Source: Woeseiaceae bacterium
GTDB lineage: Bacteria > Acidobacteriota > Vicinamibacteria > Vicinamibacterales > UBA823
NCBI GenBank assembly: GCA_002696705.1
Contig: NZSH01000049.1
Location: 1-12,345 of the forward strand
Direction: 5' to 3'
DNA length: 12,345 nucleotides
The position numbers and the translations under genes were made by a program. The first letter of the stretch is position 1. Each line of letters starts with the position of its first letter. The notes under the pieces are model-generated. The model was not told where the DNA came from. It was given only the letters and a program-made list of their open reading frames with translations, and ran no database searches. This document shows, piece by piece, positions 1 through 7,197 of the stretch.

Positions 1-971
1 TGTTGCCAATTTGGGTGTTGCTACAGCCACGCGCTTACATCAATGGGGTCCAGTTATTTGTCGGCTTAATTCTGGTGTACGCCACAGTCTTTATTGCCGG
101 GCCGACAATTGTGGCCCCGGCATTCAATTTGGATCTGCCGGCTAATACGCCAGACCTCCTGCCGCTTTTGTTTGTAACGGTTGGTTGTGGTGCAGTCTCA
201 GGGTTCCATGGCCTAGTCGGGTCAGGTACGACATCGAAACAAATCAACCTCGAGACCGATGAACGATTTGTGTGCTATCTCGGTTCTGCTGGGGAAGGTG
301 CCCTCGCGCTCGCTGCCATTATTGCCGTAAGCGCAGGATTTGCCTCACTTGACGAATGGCGGGTCGTCTATTCAGAGTTTGGTAATGGAGGTATCCCAGC
401 CTTCGTTCAGGGAGGTGCAACGATAGTTTCCAACGGCTCTGGTGGTCTTCTTCGGCATGAAACCGCTGCAACGCTACTCACGATGATGGCAGTGCTATTT
501 GCCGGCACTACAATGGATACTGGCGTCAGACTCCAACGTTACATTGTTCAAGAATGGGGCGATATCTACGGCATACGATTACTTCGTAATCCTCATATCG
601 CTACTGCCGTCGCCGTAGGTGCCTGCCTCACACTGGCTTTCGCCGCAGGTGGTCCTGACCTCACAGGTGGCATGGCGCTCTGGCCGCTGTTCGGAACAAC
701 CAATCAATTACTCGCTGGCTTGACGCTCCTCGTAATAAGCGTGATTCTGGTCAAACAACGAAGGCCGATCAAGTACACATTAATTCCTATGGCATTCGTT
801 ACAACAGTGGCCTTGCTAGCAGCTATCTATCAACTCGACGATCTATATGAAAAGGGGCAATTCCTGTTGCTCGGTGTTGATATCGTGATTGTAATCTCCG
901 CGGTTTGCGTCCTCTTAGAAGCTAGTTCAGCTTTAAAGAGAAACCTGAGAATCTCCTCAAGCAAAAAATAG
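1..971 (+). CDS. cstA: CstA-family carbon starvation transporter, C-terminal part (5' end outside window)
   Basis: This is the 3' part of an inner-membrane CstA-family transporter; members import peptides or pyruvate. The first complete codon is at 3 and the reading frame is open to the window edge. Family motifs visible in the roughly 322 residues are PIWVLLQPRAYING at the start, VSGFHGLVGSGTTSKQ near residues 63-78, GTTMDTGVRLQRYIVQEWG near 169-187, and a late segment with GGMALWPLFGTTNQLLAG. Several hydrophobic helices follow and the protein ends in a short basic, Ser/Lys-rich tail, as expected for the cytoplasmic C terminus. Full-length relatives are around 550-700 residues, so a substantial N-terminal part is missing only because of the window boundary. 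It is followed by about 300 bases of noncoding and leader sequence before the LysW operon and probably belongs to a separate transcription unit. Family assignment is firm; substrate is not determinable. Confidence 0.93.
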   Translation, partial: LPIWVLLQPRAYINGVQLFVGLILVYATVFIAGPTIVAPAFNLDLPANTPDLLPLLFVTVGCGAVSGFHGLVGSGTTSKQINLETDERFVCYLGSAGEGALALAAIIAVSAGFASLDEWRVVYSEFGNGGIPAFVQGGATIVSNGSGGLLRHETAATLLTMMAVLFAGTTMDTGVRLQRYIVQEWGDIYGIRLLRNPHIATAVAVGACLTLAFAAGGPDLTGGMALWPLFGTTNQLLAGLTLLVISVILVKQRRPIKYTLIPMAFVTTVALLAAIYQLDDLYEKGQFLLLGVDIVIVISAVCVLLEASSALKRNLRISSSKK

Positions 972-1048
972 AAGACTGGTCTATCCGAAACCTACTGATC
1001 GCCGTTTGTGCGACATCCGTAATTACTCAAATATCACCGACAGCTTGC

Positions 1049-1078
1049 TTGACCAACTGATTAACTGCGTTCTATACT
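1049..1078 (+). promoter_or_regulatory. Sigma70-type promoter for the Lys/Arg leader and LysW operon
   Basis: A -35 box TTGACC (1049-1054) and a -10 box TATACT (1073-1078) are separated by 18 bases. Both are close to the housekeeping consensus. Transcription would start near 1085, about 12 bases before the leader-peptide ATG and about 190 bases before lysW. The position fits a dedicated promoter for the biosynthetic operon. Predicted by eye only. Confidence 0.65.
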
Positions 1079-1096
1079 TTTGAGCAGTTTTCAACA

Positions 1097-1192
1097 ATGC
1101 CTAGAACATATGATTCATCCGCCAACGGTCAGCACGATAAACGAAAGCGGAAGCGTTCGTACATCGGCGGAACATGTTGGGCAAAACGTTAA
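1097..1192 (+). CDS. Putative 31-residue Lys/Arg leader peptide (attenuator)
   Basis: An ATG about 12 bases after the predicted transcription start opens a 31-codon frame ending in TAA at 1190-1192. Codons 15-20 (1139-1156) read Lys-Arg-Lys-Arg-Lys-Arg, and the last two sense codons (1184-1189) are again Lys-Arg. Five of the 31 residues are Arg-or-Lys pairs' lysines and arginines beyond chance expectation: 4 Lys and 5 Arg in total. The ORF sits between a strong promoter and an intrinsic terminator preceding lysW, the standard arrangement of an amino-acid attenuator, so the peptide is probably made only to sense charged tRNA. The 5' leader is very short and lacks a strong Shine-Dalgarno; GAG at 1082-1084 is the only candidate and may lie upstream of the transcript start. 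Translation is therefore the weakest point. Upstream in-frame coding is not expected, because this ATG is nearest the start site. No function for the peptide product itself is inferred. Confidence 0.7.
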   Translation: MPRTYDSSANGQHDKRKRKRSYIGGTCWAKR

Positions 1193-1254
1193 GCAACCGT
1201 TACGCGCCACACTCAATATCCCGCCGACCGTTTATACGCTTCGGCGGGTTTTTT
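1118..1254 (+). promoter_or_regulatory. Transcription attenuator with mutually exclusive hairpins upstream of lysW
   Basis: Four complementary segments are visible. A is TCCGCC (1118-1123), B is TCGGCGGA (1164-1171), C is CCCGCCGA (1220-1227) and D is TCGGCGGG (1241-1248). A can pair with the last six bases of B. B can pair with C over seven bases (1164-1170 with 1221-1227). C pairs with D over eight bases to form the terminator. The Lys/Arg codon run (1139-1156) lies between A and B. A ribosome stalled at the first Lys or Arg codon would cover or disrupt A and leave B free to pair with C, preventing termination. An unstalled ribosome allows A:B and C:D. This matches the logic of the trp and his attenuators; pairing was judged by eye without energy calculation. 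Confidence 0.72.
1220..1254 (+). terminator. Intrinsic terminator in the lysW leader
   Basis: CCCGCCGA (1220-1227) and TCGGCGGG (1241-1248) form a perfect 8-bp GC-rich stem. A 13-base loop contains a further CGT/ACG pairing. The stem is followed directly by six T residues (1249-1254). It ends 13 bases before the lysW ribosome-binding site GGAG (1268-1271), so it must be bypassed for the operon to be expressed from the 1049-1078 promoter. Confidence 0.85.
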
Positions 1255-1276
1255 ATATGCATGCTCTGGAGAACTG

Positions 1277-1441
1277 ATGCCTAACTGCCTTGAATGTGAT
1301 GCCAATATTGTTTTAGACCAAAAAGTTGAAATCGGGGAGATCGTCGACTGCCAAGACTGCGGCACTGAATACGAAGTCCGTTCCATAGATCCCCAACAGA
1401 TTGATTACGCTCCCAAAGAAGAGGAAGACTGGGGCGAGTAG
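1277..1441 (+). CDS. lysW: LysW amino-group carrier protein
   Basis: This is a 54-residue acidic carrier protein. In the LysW pathway the side-chain carboxylate of its C-terminal Glu is bonded to the amino group of 2-aminoadipate or glutamate, protecting that group and presenting intermediates to the later enzymes. Two Cys pairs form the zinc-binding core: Cys4/Cys7 (CLEC) and Cys25/Cys28 (CQDC). The C terminus reads EEEDWGE, matching the conserved EDWGE tail with Glu54 as attachment residue. Length is typical of the family, about 54 residues. Ribosome-binding site GGAG (1268-1271) lies 5 bases before the ATG. It is the first gene of a six-gene operon, immediately downstream of the attenuator terminator and 12 bases before lysX. 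All signature residues are present, so the identification is secure even though the gene is very short. Confidence 0.95.
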   Translation: MPNCLECDANIVLDQKVEIGEIVDCQDCGTEYEVRSIDPQQIDYAPKEEEDWGE

Positions 1442-1453
1442 AAAGGGTCCTTC

Positions 1454-2311
1454 ATGCGTCTGGGCATTTTATGCTCCATTGTTAGAACCGAAGAAAAGCT
1501 CATTTTCGAAGCCTTTCGAGGTCTCGGAGTCAAATTCGATCGAATCGATGATCGAGGGCTAATTCTCGACCTAAATAATGGCAACCATCCGTGGGACATA
1601 GTCCTTGAACGTGCAGTCAATCATTCCAGAGCCCTGCATACGTTAAAGATCCTCAACGACCGGGGTATTACAACCGTTAATTCCTGGAACGTTGCGAACA
1701 CCTGTGGGGACAAAGTCCTAACCAGCAATGCCCTCGTTACGCACAACGTGCCAACGCCACGTACATTGATTGCCTACACACCGGAATCTGCCCTTGAGGC
1801 TATTGACCAACTCGGCTACCCAGTTGTCCTTAAACCAGCGGTAGGGTCTTGGGGCCGTTTAATTGCTCGGGTCAATGATCGTTATGCTGCCGAGGCACTT
1901 CTCGAACACAAGCAACGGCTCGGGTCATACCATCATTCAATTTTCTATATTCAAGAATATGTACCGAAAGGCAATCGTGACATCCGAGCGTTCGTGGTCG
2001 GGGAAGAAACGATTTGCGCAATCTATCGCCATAGCGAACACTGGATTACCAACACCGCACGGGGAGCCCATGCAACAAACTGTCCGGTGACTGACGAACT
2101 GCACTCAATCTGCCTAGCGGCCAGTCAAGCAGTTGGAGGAGGTGTGCTAGCCGTCGATGTCTTCGAGTCGCCCAAAGGGTTGTTAGTAAATGAAGTGAAT
2201 TACACGATGGAATTTCGTAATAGCATTAGTGTCACGGGAATCCCGATTCATGAGCGCATTGCGGCCTATACACTTGGCGTTGGCGAAGCAAAGGCAACTG
2301 CGACGCTATGA
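1454..2311 (+). CDS. lysX: LysW ligase, LysX/ArgX (RimK-type ATP-grasp)
   Basis: This cytoplasmic ATP-dependent ligase joins the amino group of 2-aminoadipate and/or glutamate to the C-terminal Glu of LysW. The 285 residues match the family's usual length. ATP-grasp features include GDK (85-87), [11 protein letters not shown] (125-135) with Lys127, [19 protein letters not shown] (165-183), an NTARGAHA loop (200-207), Asp235 in AVDVF, and the metal-binding NEVN (246-249) followed by TMEFRNS (251-257). This last motif resembles the LysX type as I remember it from Thermus (a TMEFKNS motif). AAAGGG (1442-1447) precedes the ATG by 6 bases, and its stop overlaps the next gene's start as ATGA, suggesting translational coupling. 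Whether the enzyme prefers aminoadipate, glutamate or both cannot be read from sequence here. No second copy of the ligase lies in the operon, which leaves a dual role open. Confidence 0.93.
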   Translation: MRLGILCSIVRTEEKLIFEAFRGLGVKFDRIDDRGLILDLNNGNHPWDIVLERAVNHSRALHTLKILNDRGITTVNSWNVANTCGDKVLTSNALVTHNVPTPRTLIAYTPESALEAIDQLGYPVVLKPAVGSWGRLIARVNDRYAAEALLEHKQRLGSYHHSIFYIQEYVPKGNRDIRAFVVGEETICAIYRHSEHWITNTARGAHATNCPVTDELHSICLAASQAVGGGVLAVDVFESPKGLLVNEVNYTMEFRNSISVTGIPIHERIAAYTLGVGEAKATATL

Positions 2312-3348
2312 ACGTTAGTATCTTAGGCGGCTCCGGCTATGTTGGTGGTGAGCTAGTTCGACTACTCCTTGATCACCCACACGCAACCCTGCTAAACATC
2401 ACCTCCGAACGTCACGCCGGTCGATTAGTGAGTGCGGTCCATCCCAACCTACGTCGTCACACTTCTCTAAGGTTTAGCCGCATGGACGACCTAGGACCTT
2501 GCGATTTACTTTTTTCTGCGCTGCCACATGGAAGTTTCGCCAAACATTTTCATGCCTTCAAGTCCGTTGCACCACGAATAATCGATTTAAGCGCAGATTT
2601 TCGTTTGCGTTCGGCAGACGACTACAAACACTGGTATGGCCACGTTCATCCTAATCCGGAGACCCTTAACGACTTTGTCTACGGTATCGTTGAAATCCGG
2701 CGAGACGAAATCCGCAATGCGAACTATGTAACTGGTGCTGGCTGCCTAGCTACAGCCGCTATCCTTGGGCTCTTACCACTTTTTAAGAACGGTCTTGTCA
2801 ACGATGGGGAACCGGTAGTCATCGAAGCTAAGGTTGGCTCGTCTGCGGCGGGTAACAAGGAAAGTCCTTCAAGCCATCACCCAGAACGCAGTGGAGCCGT
2901 CCGATCATTCCAGGCTACTGGACACCGGCACACCGGCGAAATCATACAGGAACTTGCTTACCACGGTACACCGACGGTGCACTTTTCTGCTACGGCCATT
3001 GAGTTGGTGCGAGGCGTTCTCATCACAGCTCATTTGCGACTCGCAAAACCACTGGACAACAAGGCCCTCTGGAATGTTTACCGTAACGCTTACGATGCGG
3101 AACCGTTCATTCGCATTGTCAAGGAAACACGAGGCGTGTTTCGGTACCCAGAGCCAAAGATATTATCTGGTTCTAACTTCTGTGATGTTGGCTTTGAAAT
3201 CGATCCTTTTGGTGAAAGATTGGTAGTGCTTGCAGCTCTCGACAATCTGATGAAAGGCGCTGCCGGTAATGGCGTGCAGGCCATGAATATCATGGCCGGC
3301 TGGGATGAGCGCGCAGGCCTGCACTTCCCGGGCCTACACCCTGTGTAA
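2308..3348 (+). CDS. argC: LysW-linked acyl-phosphate reductase, LysY/ArgC type
   Basis: NADPH-dependent reductase converting the LysW-bound aminoadipyl or glutamyl phosphate to its semialdehyde; homologous to N-acetyl-glutamyl-phosphate reductase ArgC. The N-terminal Rossmann motif [14 protein letters not shown] covers residues 7-20. SADFRLR (95-101) is a family landmark. The catalytic Cys146 lies in [17 protein letters not shown] (142-158), and a conserved His lies in GHRHTGEI (205-212). [12 protein letters not shown] (175-186) is close to what I recall of the LysY branch. The length of 346 residues is normal. The start overlaps the lysX stop by four bases (ATGA), and the nearest purine-rich site, AAGG at about 2290, is distant, so coupled re-initiation is likely. 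Placement between lysX and lysZ gives the LysW-pathway assignment rather than the acetylated route. Intact, with no missing key residue noticed. Confidence 0.93.
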   Translation: MNVSILGGSGYVGGELVRLLLDHPHATLLNITSERHAGRLVSAVHPNLRRHTSLRFSRMDDLGPCDLLFSALPHGSFAKHFHAFKSVAPRIIDLSADFRLRSADDYKHWYGHVHPNPETLNDFVYGIVEIRRDEIRNANYVTGAGCLATAAILGLLPLFKNGLVNDGEPVVIEAKVGSSAAGNKESPSSHHPERSGAVRSFQATGHRHTGEIIQELAYHGTPTVHFSATAIELVRGVLITAHLRLAKPLDNKALWNVYRNAYDAEPFIRIVKETRGVFRYPEPKILSGSNFCDVGFEIDPFGERLVVLAALDNLMKGAAGNGVQAMNIMAGWDERAGLHFPGLHPV

Positions 3349-3371
3349 GCGTCCAGCGTGACAGACATTCA

Positions 3372-4199
3372 ATGTTGATAATCAAAGTGGGCGGTGGAGA
3401 GGGTATCTACTACGAAACAGTCTGTAGTGATCTTGCCAGACTGTACCACCAAGGTCGTTCCTGCTTGCTCGTCCATGGTGGCTCGCATGAAACAAACATC
3501 CTGTCTGAAAAGCTTGGCCATCCGCCACGTTTTGTCACGACCGTGTCTGGATATGAAAGTCGATACACGGATCGAAAAACAATTGAAATATTTGAAATGG
3601 CTTATTGTGGAAAAATTAACAAGATGATCGTGGAGATACTTCAAAGCCACGACGTGCCAGCCATTGGACTGTCAGGATTAGATGGCAGACTCCTGTTAGC
3701 GACACGTAAGCCCACGCTGACAATTGTCGAAAACGGAAAGAAGAAAGTACTCCGAGACGACTATACCGGTAAGATCGAATCGGTCAATACCGACTTGATT
3801 CATCTACTAGACCAAGCAGGTTATGTAGTAACTGTGTGCCCTCCAGCCATTAGCCGTGAACACCAAGCAGTCAATGTCGATGGAGACAGGGCGGCTGCCC
3901 GTATTGCTGAAGCAGTGAAAGCGGATGACTTGGTGATCTTATCTAATGTGCCAGGTCTATTAGAGAAAATAGATGATCCAACAACACTCATAAAGGACAT
4001 CACATTAACCAACATCGATCAATATTTCGAATATGCAAAAGGTCGCATGAAGCGAAAACTCCTTGCAGCGAAAGAAGCGCTGCTGGGCGGTGTTACGCGG
4101 GTTACATTGGGCGACGCTAGAATTGACTCCCCTATTACGCATGCACTTTCTGGAAATGGCACAGTAATCACAAGGCGTGATGACTCTTCAAGAGATTGA
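3372..4199 (+). CDS. lysZ: LysW-linked aminoadipate/glutamate kinase, LysZ (ArgB homologue)
   Basis: Amino-acid kinase that phosphorylates the side-chain carboxylate of LysW-bound aminoadipate or glutamate using ATP. The 275-residue sequence begins MLIIKVGGGEG, the LysZ-type opening with Lys5 and a Gly-rich loop, and continues with LLVHGGSHETN (32-42), HPPRF (50-54), DRKTIEIFEMAYCGKINK (67-84) and IGLSGLDGRL (98-107). The nucleotide-binding half shows VNVDGDRAAA (167-176), ILSNVPGLL (189-197), KGRMKRKLLAAKEAL (223-237) and the terminal GNGTVI (261-266). These are much nearer to remembered LysZ than to classical ArgB. It follows argC after a 23-base gap with no clear Shine-Dalgarno, and its 3' end overlaps lysJ by 20 bases or more. 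Function in the operon is secure; the exact substrate is not. Confidence 0.93.
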   Translation: MLIIKVGGGEGIYYETVCSDLARLYHQGRSCLLVHGGSHETNILSEKLGHPPRFVTTVSGYESRYTDRKTIEIFEMAYCGKINKMIVEILQSHDVPAIGLSGLDGRLLLATRKPTLTIVENGKKKVLRDDYTGKIESVNTDLIHLLDQAGYVVTVCPPAISREHQAVNVDGDRAAARIAEAVKADDLVILSNVPGLLEKIDDPTTLIKDITLTNIDQYFEYAKGRMKRKLLAAKEALLGGVTRVTLGDARIDSPITHALSGNGTVITRRDDSSRD

Positions 4200-5334
4200 A
4201 CAATCCTTTACGTCCGGGCTTTACCACAAGCGCCCCATCACGCTAGTGCGTGGAGCAGGCGTTCGAGTCTGGGATTCCGAAGGACACGAATATATAGATT
4301 GTACATCGGGCATAGGTGTGGCAGCGCTGGGTCACGCACATCCTGTGATAGTAGCAGCGGTTCAAAAACAATCTGAACTGCTCATTACCTGTCACGAAAT
4401 GTTTTATAACAACTCGCGCGCAGAATTATTACGTTGCTTATCAGGACTTCTACCAAAACCCCTGACTAAATTCTTCTTCAGTAACTCAGGAGCCGAAGCT
4501 AACGAAGCGGCCATCAAATTCGCACGTGCAACAACCGGCCGATCGGCAATCGTGTCGGCCAGGCGTGGCTACCACGGGAAAACTATGGGAGCGCTGAGTG
4601 CGAACTGGGATAGAAAGAATCGCGAACCCTTCGAACCCCTTGTGCCAGACTTCGAGTCTCTTCGATTCAATGACTGCACAACCGCGAAGGAAGTGATTAC
4701 TGAGCATACAGCAGCAGTAATCATTGAGGTAATTCAAGGTGAGGGAGGTGTTCGACCTGCTTCCCAAGATTTTCTAAACACTTTAAGAAAAGCCTGTAAC
4801 GATTGTGGCGCCCTACTCATCATAGATGAAGTACAGACTGGCTTCGGACGGACTGGCCGCATGTTTGCATTTGAACATTATGAAGTTATTCCAGACATCC
4901 TTACCCTCGCCAAGGCGGCTGGTGGAGGACTACCTATCGGCATTACAGCATTTCACAATAAAATCGATAACCTTGCAAAGTTAAGTCATACCACGACATT
5001 TGGTGGCAATCCTCTGGTCTGCGCTGTTGCTACATCAGTGATCGAGCATTTAGTCAGAGAGGACATCCCCAAGAGAGCAGCTGACCGTGGTGCGTATTTT
5101 ATCGAGCAACTACGTGCGATCGACCATCCAGAAATTCGCGAAGTGCGAGGTAAGGGACTCATGATTGGAGTCGAGTTAAAACACCCTGCAGGTTCAGTCG
5201 CGCGAAATATGATGAATGAAGGCGTTTTAGCCTTGCTTGCCGGAAACAACATTCTTCGCTTCCTTCCCCCATTAATCATTGACACTACTGACATCGATCA
5301 AGTCGTGAGCGCACTAAGGCGTGTACTCACCTAA
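4180..5334 (+). CDS. lysJ: LysW-linked semialdehyde aminotransferase, LysJ/ArgD (PLP-dependent)
   Basis: Class III PLP aminotransferase that uses glutamate to convert the LysW-bound semialdehyde to LysW-lysine or LysW-ornithine. Counting from the ATG at 4180, cofactor-site motifs are SNSGAEANEAA (101-111), YHGKTMGALS (131-140), IIDEVQTGFGRTG (214-226) with Asp216, the Schiff-base Lys245 in LTLAKAAGGGLPIG, and TTFGGNPL near 272-279. Length is about 384 residues, as in ArgD/LysJ. A GTG at 4177 directly precedes the ATG and is an alternative start; AAGG at 4172-4175 is close to either. The gene begins inside the end of lysZ, consistent with translational coupling. Annotation pipelines would probably call it acetylornithine aminotransferase; the neighbours argue for a LysW-bound substrate. 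All catalytic residues are present. Confidence 0.93.
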   Translation: MTLQEIEQSFTSGLYHKRPITLVRGAGVRVWDSEGHEYIDCTSGIGVAALGHAHPVIVAAVQKQSELLITCHEMFYNNSRAELLRCLSGLLPKPLTKFFFSNSGAEANEAAIKFARATTGRSAIVSARRGYHGKTMGALSANWDRKNREPFEPLVPDFESLRFNDCTTAKEVITEHTAAVIIEVIQGEGGVRPASQDFLNTLRKACNDCGALLIIDEVQTGFGRTGRMFAFEHYEVIPDILTLAKAAGGGLPIGITAFHNKIDNLAKLSHTTTFGGNPLVCAVATSVIEHLVREDIPKRAADRGAYFIEQLRAIDHPEIREVRGKGLMIGVELKHPAGSVARNMMNEGVLALLAGNNILRFLPPLIIDTTDIDQVVSALRRVLT

Positions 5335-5348
5335 GGGGCAAGTCACTG

Positions 5349-6395
5349 ATGGATGATCAACAGGCAGTAGCCCTCCTTCATGATTTGTGTGCAACCTATT
5401 CACCTTCCACACATGAAAAGGCTGCAGTCACCCTATTAGTCGAACGTGCAAACGCGTCAGGTCTTCATGCCCATACTGACGACGCCGGAAATTTCATTGC
5501 TGAACGTGGCTCTGGAAAACGCACTGTCTTACTGCTCGGCCATATTGATACGGTGCCAGGCTTCATTGAACCTCGTCTTGAAGGAAACTTACTGCATGGA
5601 CGAGGTACCGTTGACGCAAAAGGACCACTCGCAGCTTTCTTGGTAGCAATCGCTCGAGCAAGCCATCAGAACGATATCCGCCTCATTACAATAGGAGCCG
5701 TGGAGGAAGAAGCGCCTACATCTAAAGGAGCTCACTACATCACCAACAAATATCAACCAGAAGCTGTAATTATTGGAGAGCCCAGTGGTACGTCTGGAAT
5801 CACACTCGGGTACAAAGGTCGCGTAAACCTTGATCTTAACGCAACACAGGCTCATGCCCACAGTGCTGCGGCCAATCGAAGTATCGCTGCTCATGCGGCG
5901 GAATTCTGGACACGTTTGGAAGACTGGTGTAACTCGTTCAATCAAGGTAAACGAATCTTCGACCAAGTCGACCCTCATCTGATTAATATCAACTCACAGA
6001 CGGATCATTTCCAGGATCAGGTTAGCTTAAGCGGCAGCCTTCGCCTTCCTCTTAACTACTCCCTGGAAGACCTTAAAAGTAAAACCACTGCATTGGCTGG
6101 CACATGGGGCAATGTGACACTCAGACACTTTGTACAGCCTTTTAAAGCCGATCGACGTACACCTTTAGTCCGCTCGCTATTGCGAGAGATTCGAAAAGAA
6201 GGACTAGAACCAATCTTTAAATTGAAGACAGGAACATCAGACATGAATGTGGTTGGCCCAGCTTGGCAGTGCCCAATCGTAGCCTACGGCCCAGGAGACT
6301 CAAGACTGGATCATACGGCTGAAGAACACATCAGCATTCAGGATTACCTTAAGTCGATCTCAATCCTCACACGTGTATTAGATGGATGGGTCTGA
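5349..6395 (+). CDS. lysK: LysW-lysine/ornithine hydrolase, LysK/ArgE type (M20 metallopeptidase)
   Basis: This M20-family metallohydrolase carries out the last step, cutting lysine or ornithine from the LysW C terminus and regenerating the carrier. In the 348 residues the metal-site motifs are LLLGHIDTVPG (61-71; His65, Asp67), GRGTVDAKGPL (84-94; Asp89), IGAVEEEAPTSKGA (115-128; Glu119/Glu120 as base and ligand), GEPSG (143-147; Glu144), KTGTSDMN near 294-301, and a C-terminal DHTAEEHI with His322. The opening LCATYSPS resembles the LysK branch and differs from typical ArgE/DapE. AAGGGG (5333-5338), overlapping the lysJ stop, is a good ribosome-binding site 10 bases before the ATG. It ends the operon, and 34 bases later a - strand gene ends convergently. 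No strong terminator with a T-run is seen after it, only a 5-bp hairpin (6419-6423 with 6431-6435). Confidence 0.92.
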   Translation: MDDQQAVALLHDLCATYSPSTHEKAAVTLLVERANASGLHAHTDDAGNFIAERGSGKRTVLLLGHIDTVPGFIEPRLEGNLLHGRGTVDAKGPLAAFLVAIARASHQNDIRLITIGAVEEEAPTSKGAHYITNKYQPEAVIIGEPSGTSGITLGYKGRVNLDLNATQAHAHSAAANRSIAAHAAEFWTRLEDWCNSFNQGKRIFDQVDPHLININSQTDHFQDQVSLSGSLRLPLNYSLEDLKSKTTALAGTWGNVTLRHFVQPFKADRRTPLVRSLLREIRKEGLEPIFKLKTGTSDMNVVGPAWQCPIVAYGPGDSRLDHTAEEHISIQDYLKSISILTRVLDGWV

Positions 6396-6429
6396 AGGGT
6401 GGTTCGAAAGCGTTATACCGATAGCCGAG

Positions 6430-6927
6430 TTATCGATCAGCCACGATCATCACAAGTCCAGTACCTAAAATGGAAACTGAACCTGCTAACAAGGCGTAGT
6501 CAATCATTTCAGCCTGGGTATCCCGTGTGGTTACTTGCCCTCCGCTTGAGCCTGCATTTCGCTTAAGGAAGTAGCCGAACAGCACGCCACCAATAACGGC
6601 CGCTATCACGGGACCTACTATGCTTTGAGATTGTTGAGGTTCACTATCCTCAGTGGGTTGCGTAGAGCCCTCTTGGGTAGAAAAGAATTGTCTATTCCAA
6701 GGTGCTGACGGAGGCAAAAGTATTTCTGAAGCAACGGGAGAAAAGATATTCTCCGGTCTCGCAATTAGCTCTTCTCGAATGTGCTTCAGTTCATTCGACC
6801 TGGCATGCACCAAAACCTCGTCTACCACTTGAGTCGGAAAATTACTCCTTGATTGTCCGACAACTGGAAAACCTATACTGACAATTGATGCGGCCAACAC
6901 TAACGCACAAAGTCGCTTCCAGATCAA
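6430..6927 (-). CDS. Unrecognised exported or membrane-anchored protein
   Basis: I do not recognise a family for this 165-residue protein. It opens with a short basic segment and a hydrophobic stretch (roughly residues 5-24, ending GFPVVGQS) that looks like a signal peptide, with a possible cleavage site after VVGQ. Residues about 25-100 are polar, with a Gln/Ser/Glu/Pro-rich linker before residue 100. A hydrophobic segment follows at about 102-120 (ending FGYFLKR), then a second at about 143-162 before the C terminus ADR. This suggests a periplasmic N-terminal part held by two C-terminal helices. The start codon is TTG (6925-6927), supported by an excellent ribosome-binding site GAGGAG (complement of 6935-6940) 7 bases upstream; the ATG further upstream is out of frame and soon stops. 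It is convergent with lysK and divergent from the exchanger gene. No function is proposed. Confidence 0.7.
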   Translation of the reverse strand: MIWKRLCALVLAASIVSIGFPVVGQSRSNFPTQVVDEVLVHARSNELKHIREELIARPENIFSPVASEILLPPSAPWNRQFFSTQEGSTQPTEDSEPQQSQSIVGPVIAAVIGGVLFGYFLKRNAGSSGGQVTTRDTQAEMIDYALLAGSVSILGTGLVMIVADR

Positions 6928-6985
6928 TGCTGATCTCCTCGCTTCATTTTACGTCCTCAGCTTAATAGAATCCGGATGATTACGC

Positions 6986-7016
6986 ATTATAGATCAACCA
7001 TCTATTATCTTTACAA
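6986..7016 (-). promoter_or_regulatory. Candidate promoter for the - strand gene ending at 6430
   Basis: On the minus strand a perfect -10 box TATAAT (6986-6991) is preceded, after 19 bases, by TTGTAA (7011-7016). The -10 is strong, but the spacing is longer than ideal and the -35 only partial. It would start transcription near 6979, about 50 bases upstream of the TTG start. Confidence 0.45.
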
Positions 7017-7044
7017 ACTCTAGACGGCCCCATATATCCTGCCG

Positions 7045-7073
7045 TTGTTGGAATATGGTTAGTCGGGTACACT
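7045..7073 (+). promoter_or_regulatory. Candidate promoter for the CaCA exchanger gene
   Basis: TTGTTG (7045-7050) and TACACT (7068-7073) are separated by 17 bases, a moderate sigma70-like match. The transcript would have a 5' leader of about 118 bases. The inverted repeat GTTAGT/ACTAAC (7058-7063 and 7071-7076) overlaps the spacer and -10 and could be an operator. The rest of the 270-base intergenic region shows no gene. Confidence 0.35.
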
Positions 7074-7197
7074 AACAAAGCAATGCGACTACGACAGTTA
7101 ACAACGAAACGATTATTCCAAAACACACTGAGTCGGGAAACTGAGTCTTTCCAGAACTACTAGCTTGAAAGTCGTGCTTTACGCGGACGAGTCCTGA

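Noticed and set aside
1124..1201. Further pairing AACGGT (1124-1129) with ACCGTT (1196-1201) in the leader.
   Set aside because: It would form a pseudoknot with the A:B pairing and is not needed for the attenuator model; only six bases, so it may be chance.
1085..1254. A lysine riboswitch or T-box as the regulator in front of lysW.
   Set aside because: I could not find the conserved lysine-aptamer or T-box motifs; the Lys/Arg codon run and alternative hairpins fit peptide-mediated attenuation better.
1080..1277. A 65-codon open frame (TTG start) ending on the lysW start codon.
   Set aside because: It begins at the predicted promoter's -10 edge, runs straight through the terminator hairpin, has no ribosome-binding site and no recognisable features; the frame starting at 1097 explains the region better.
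6419..6435. Hairpin CGATA/TATCG after lysK as an operon terminator.
   Set aside because: The stem is only five weak base pairs, no T-run follows, and it overlaps the end of the convergent gene.
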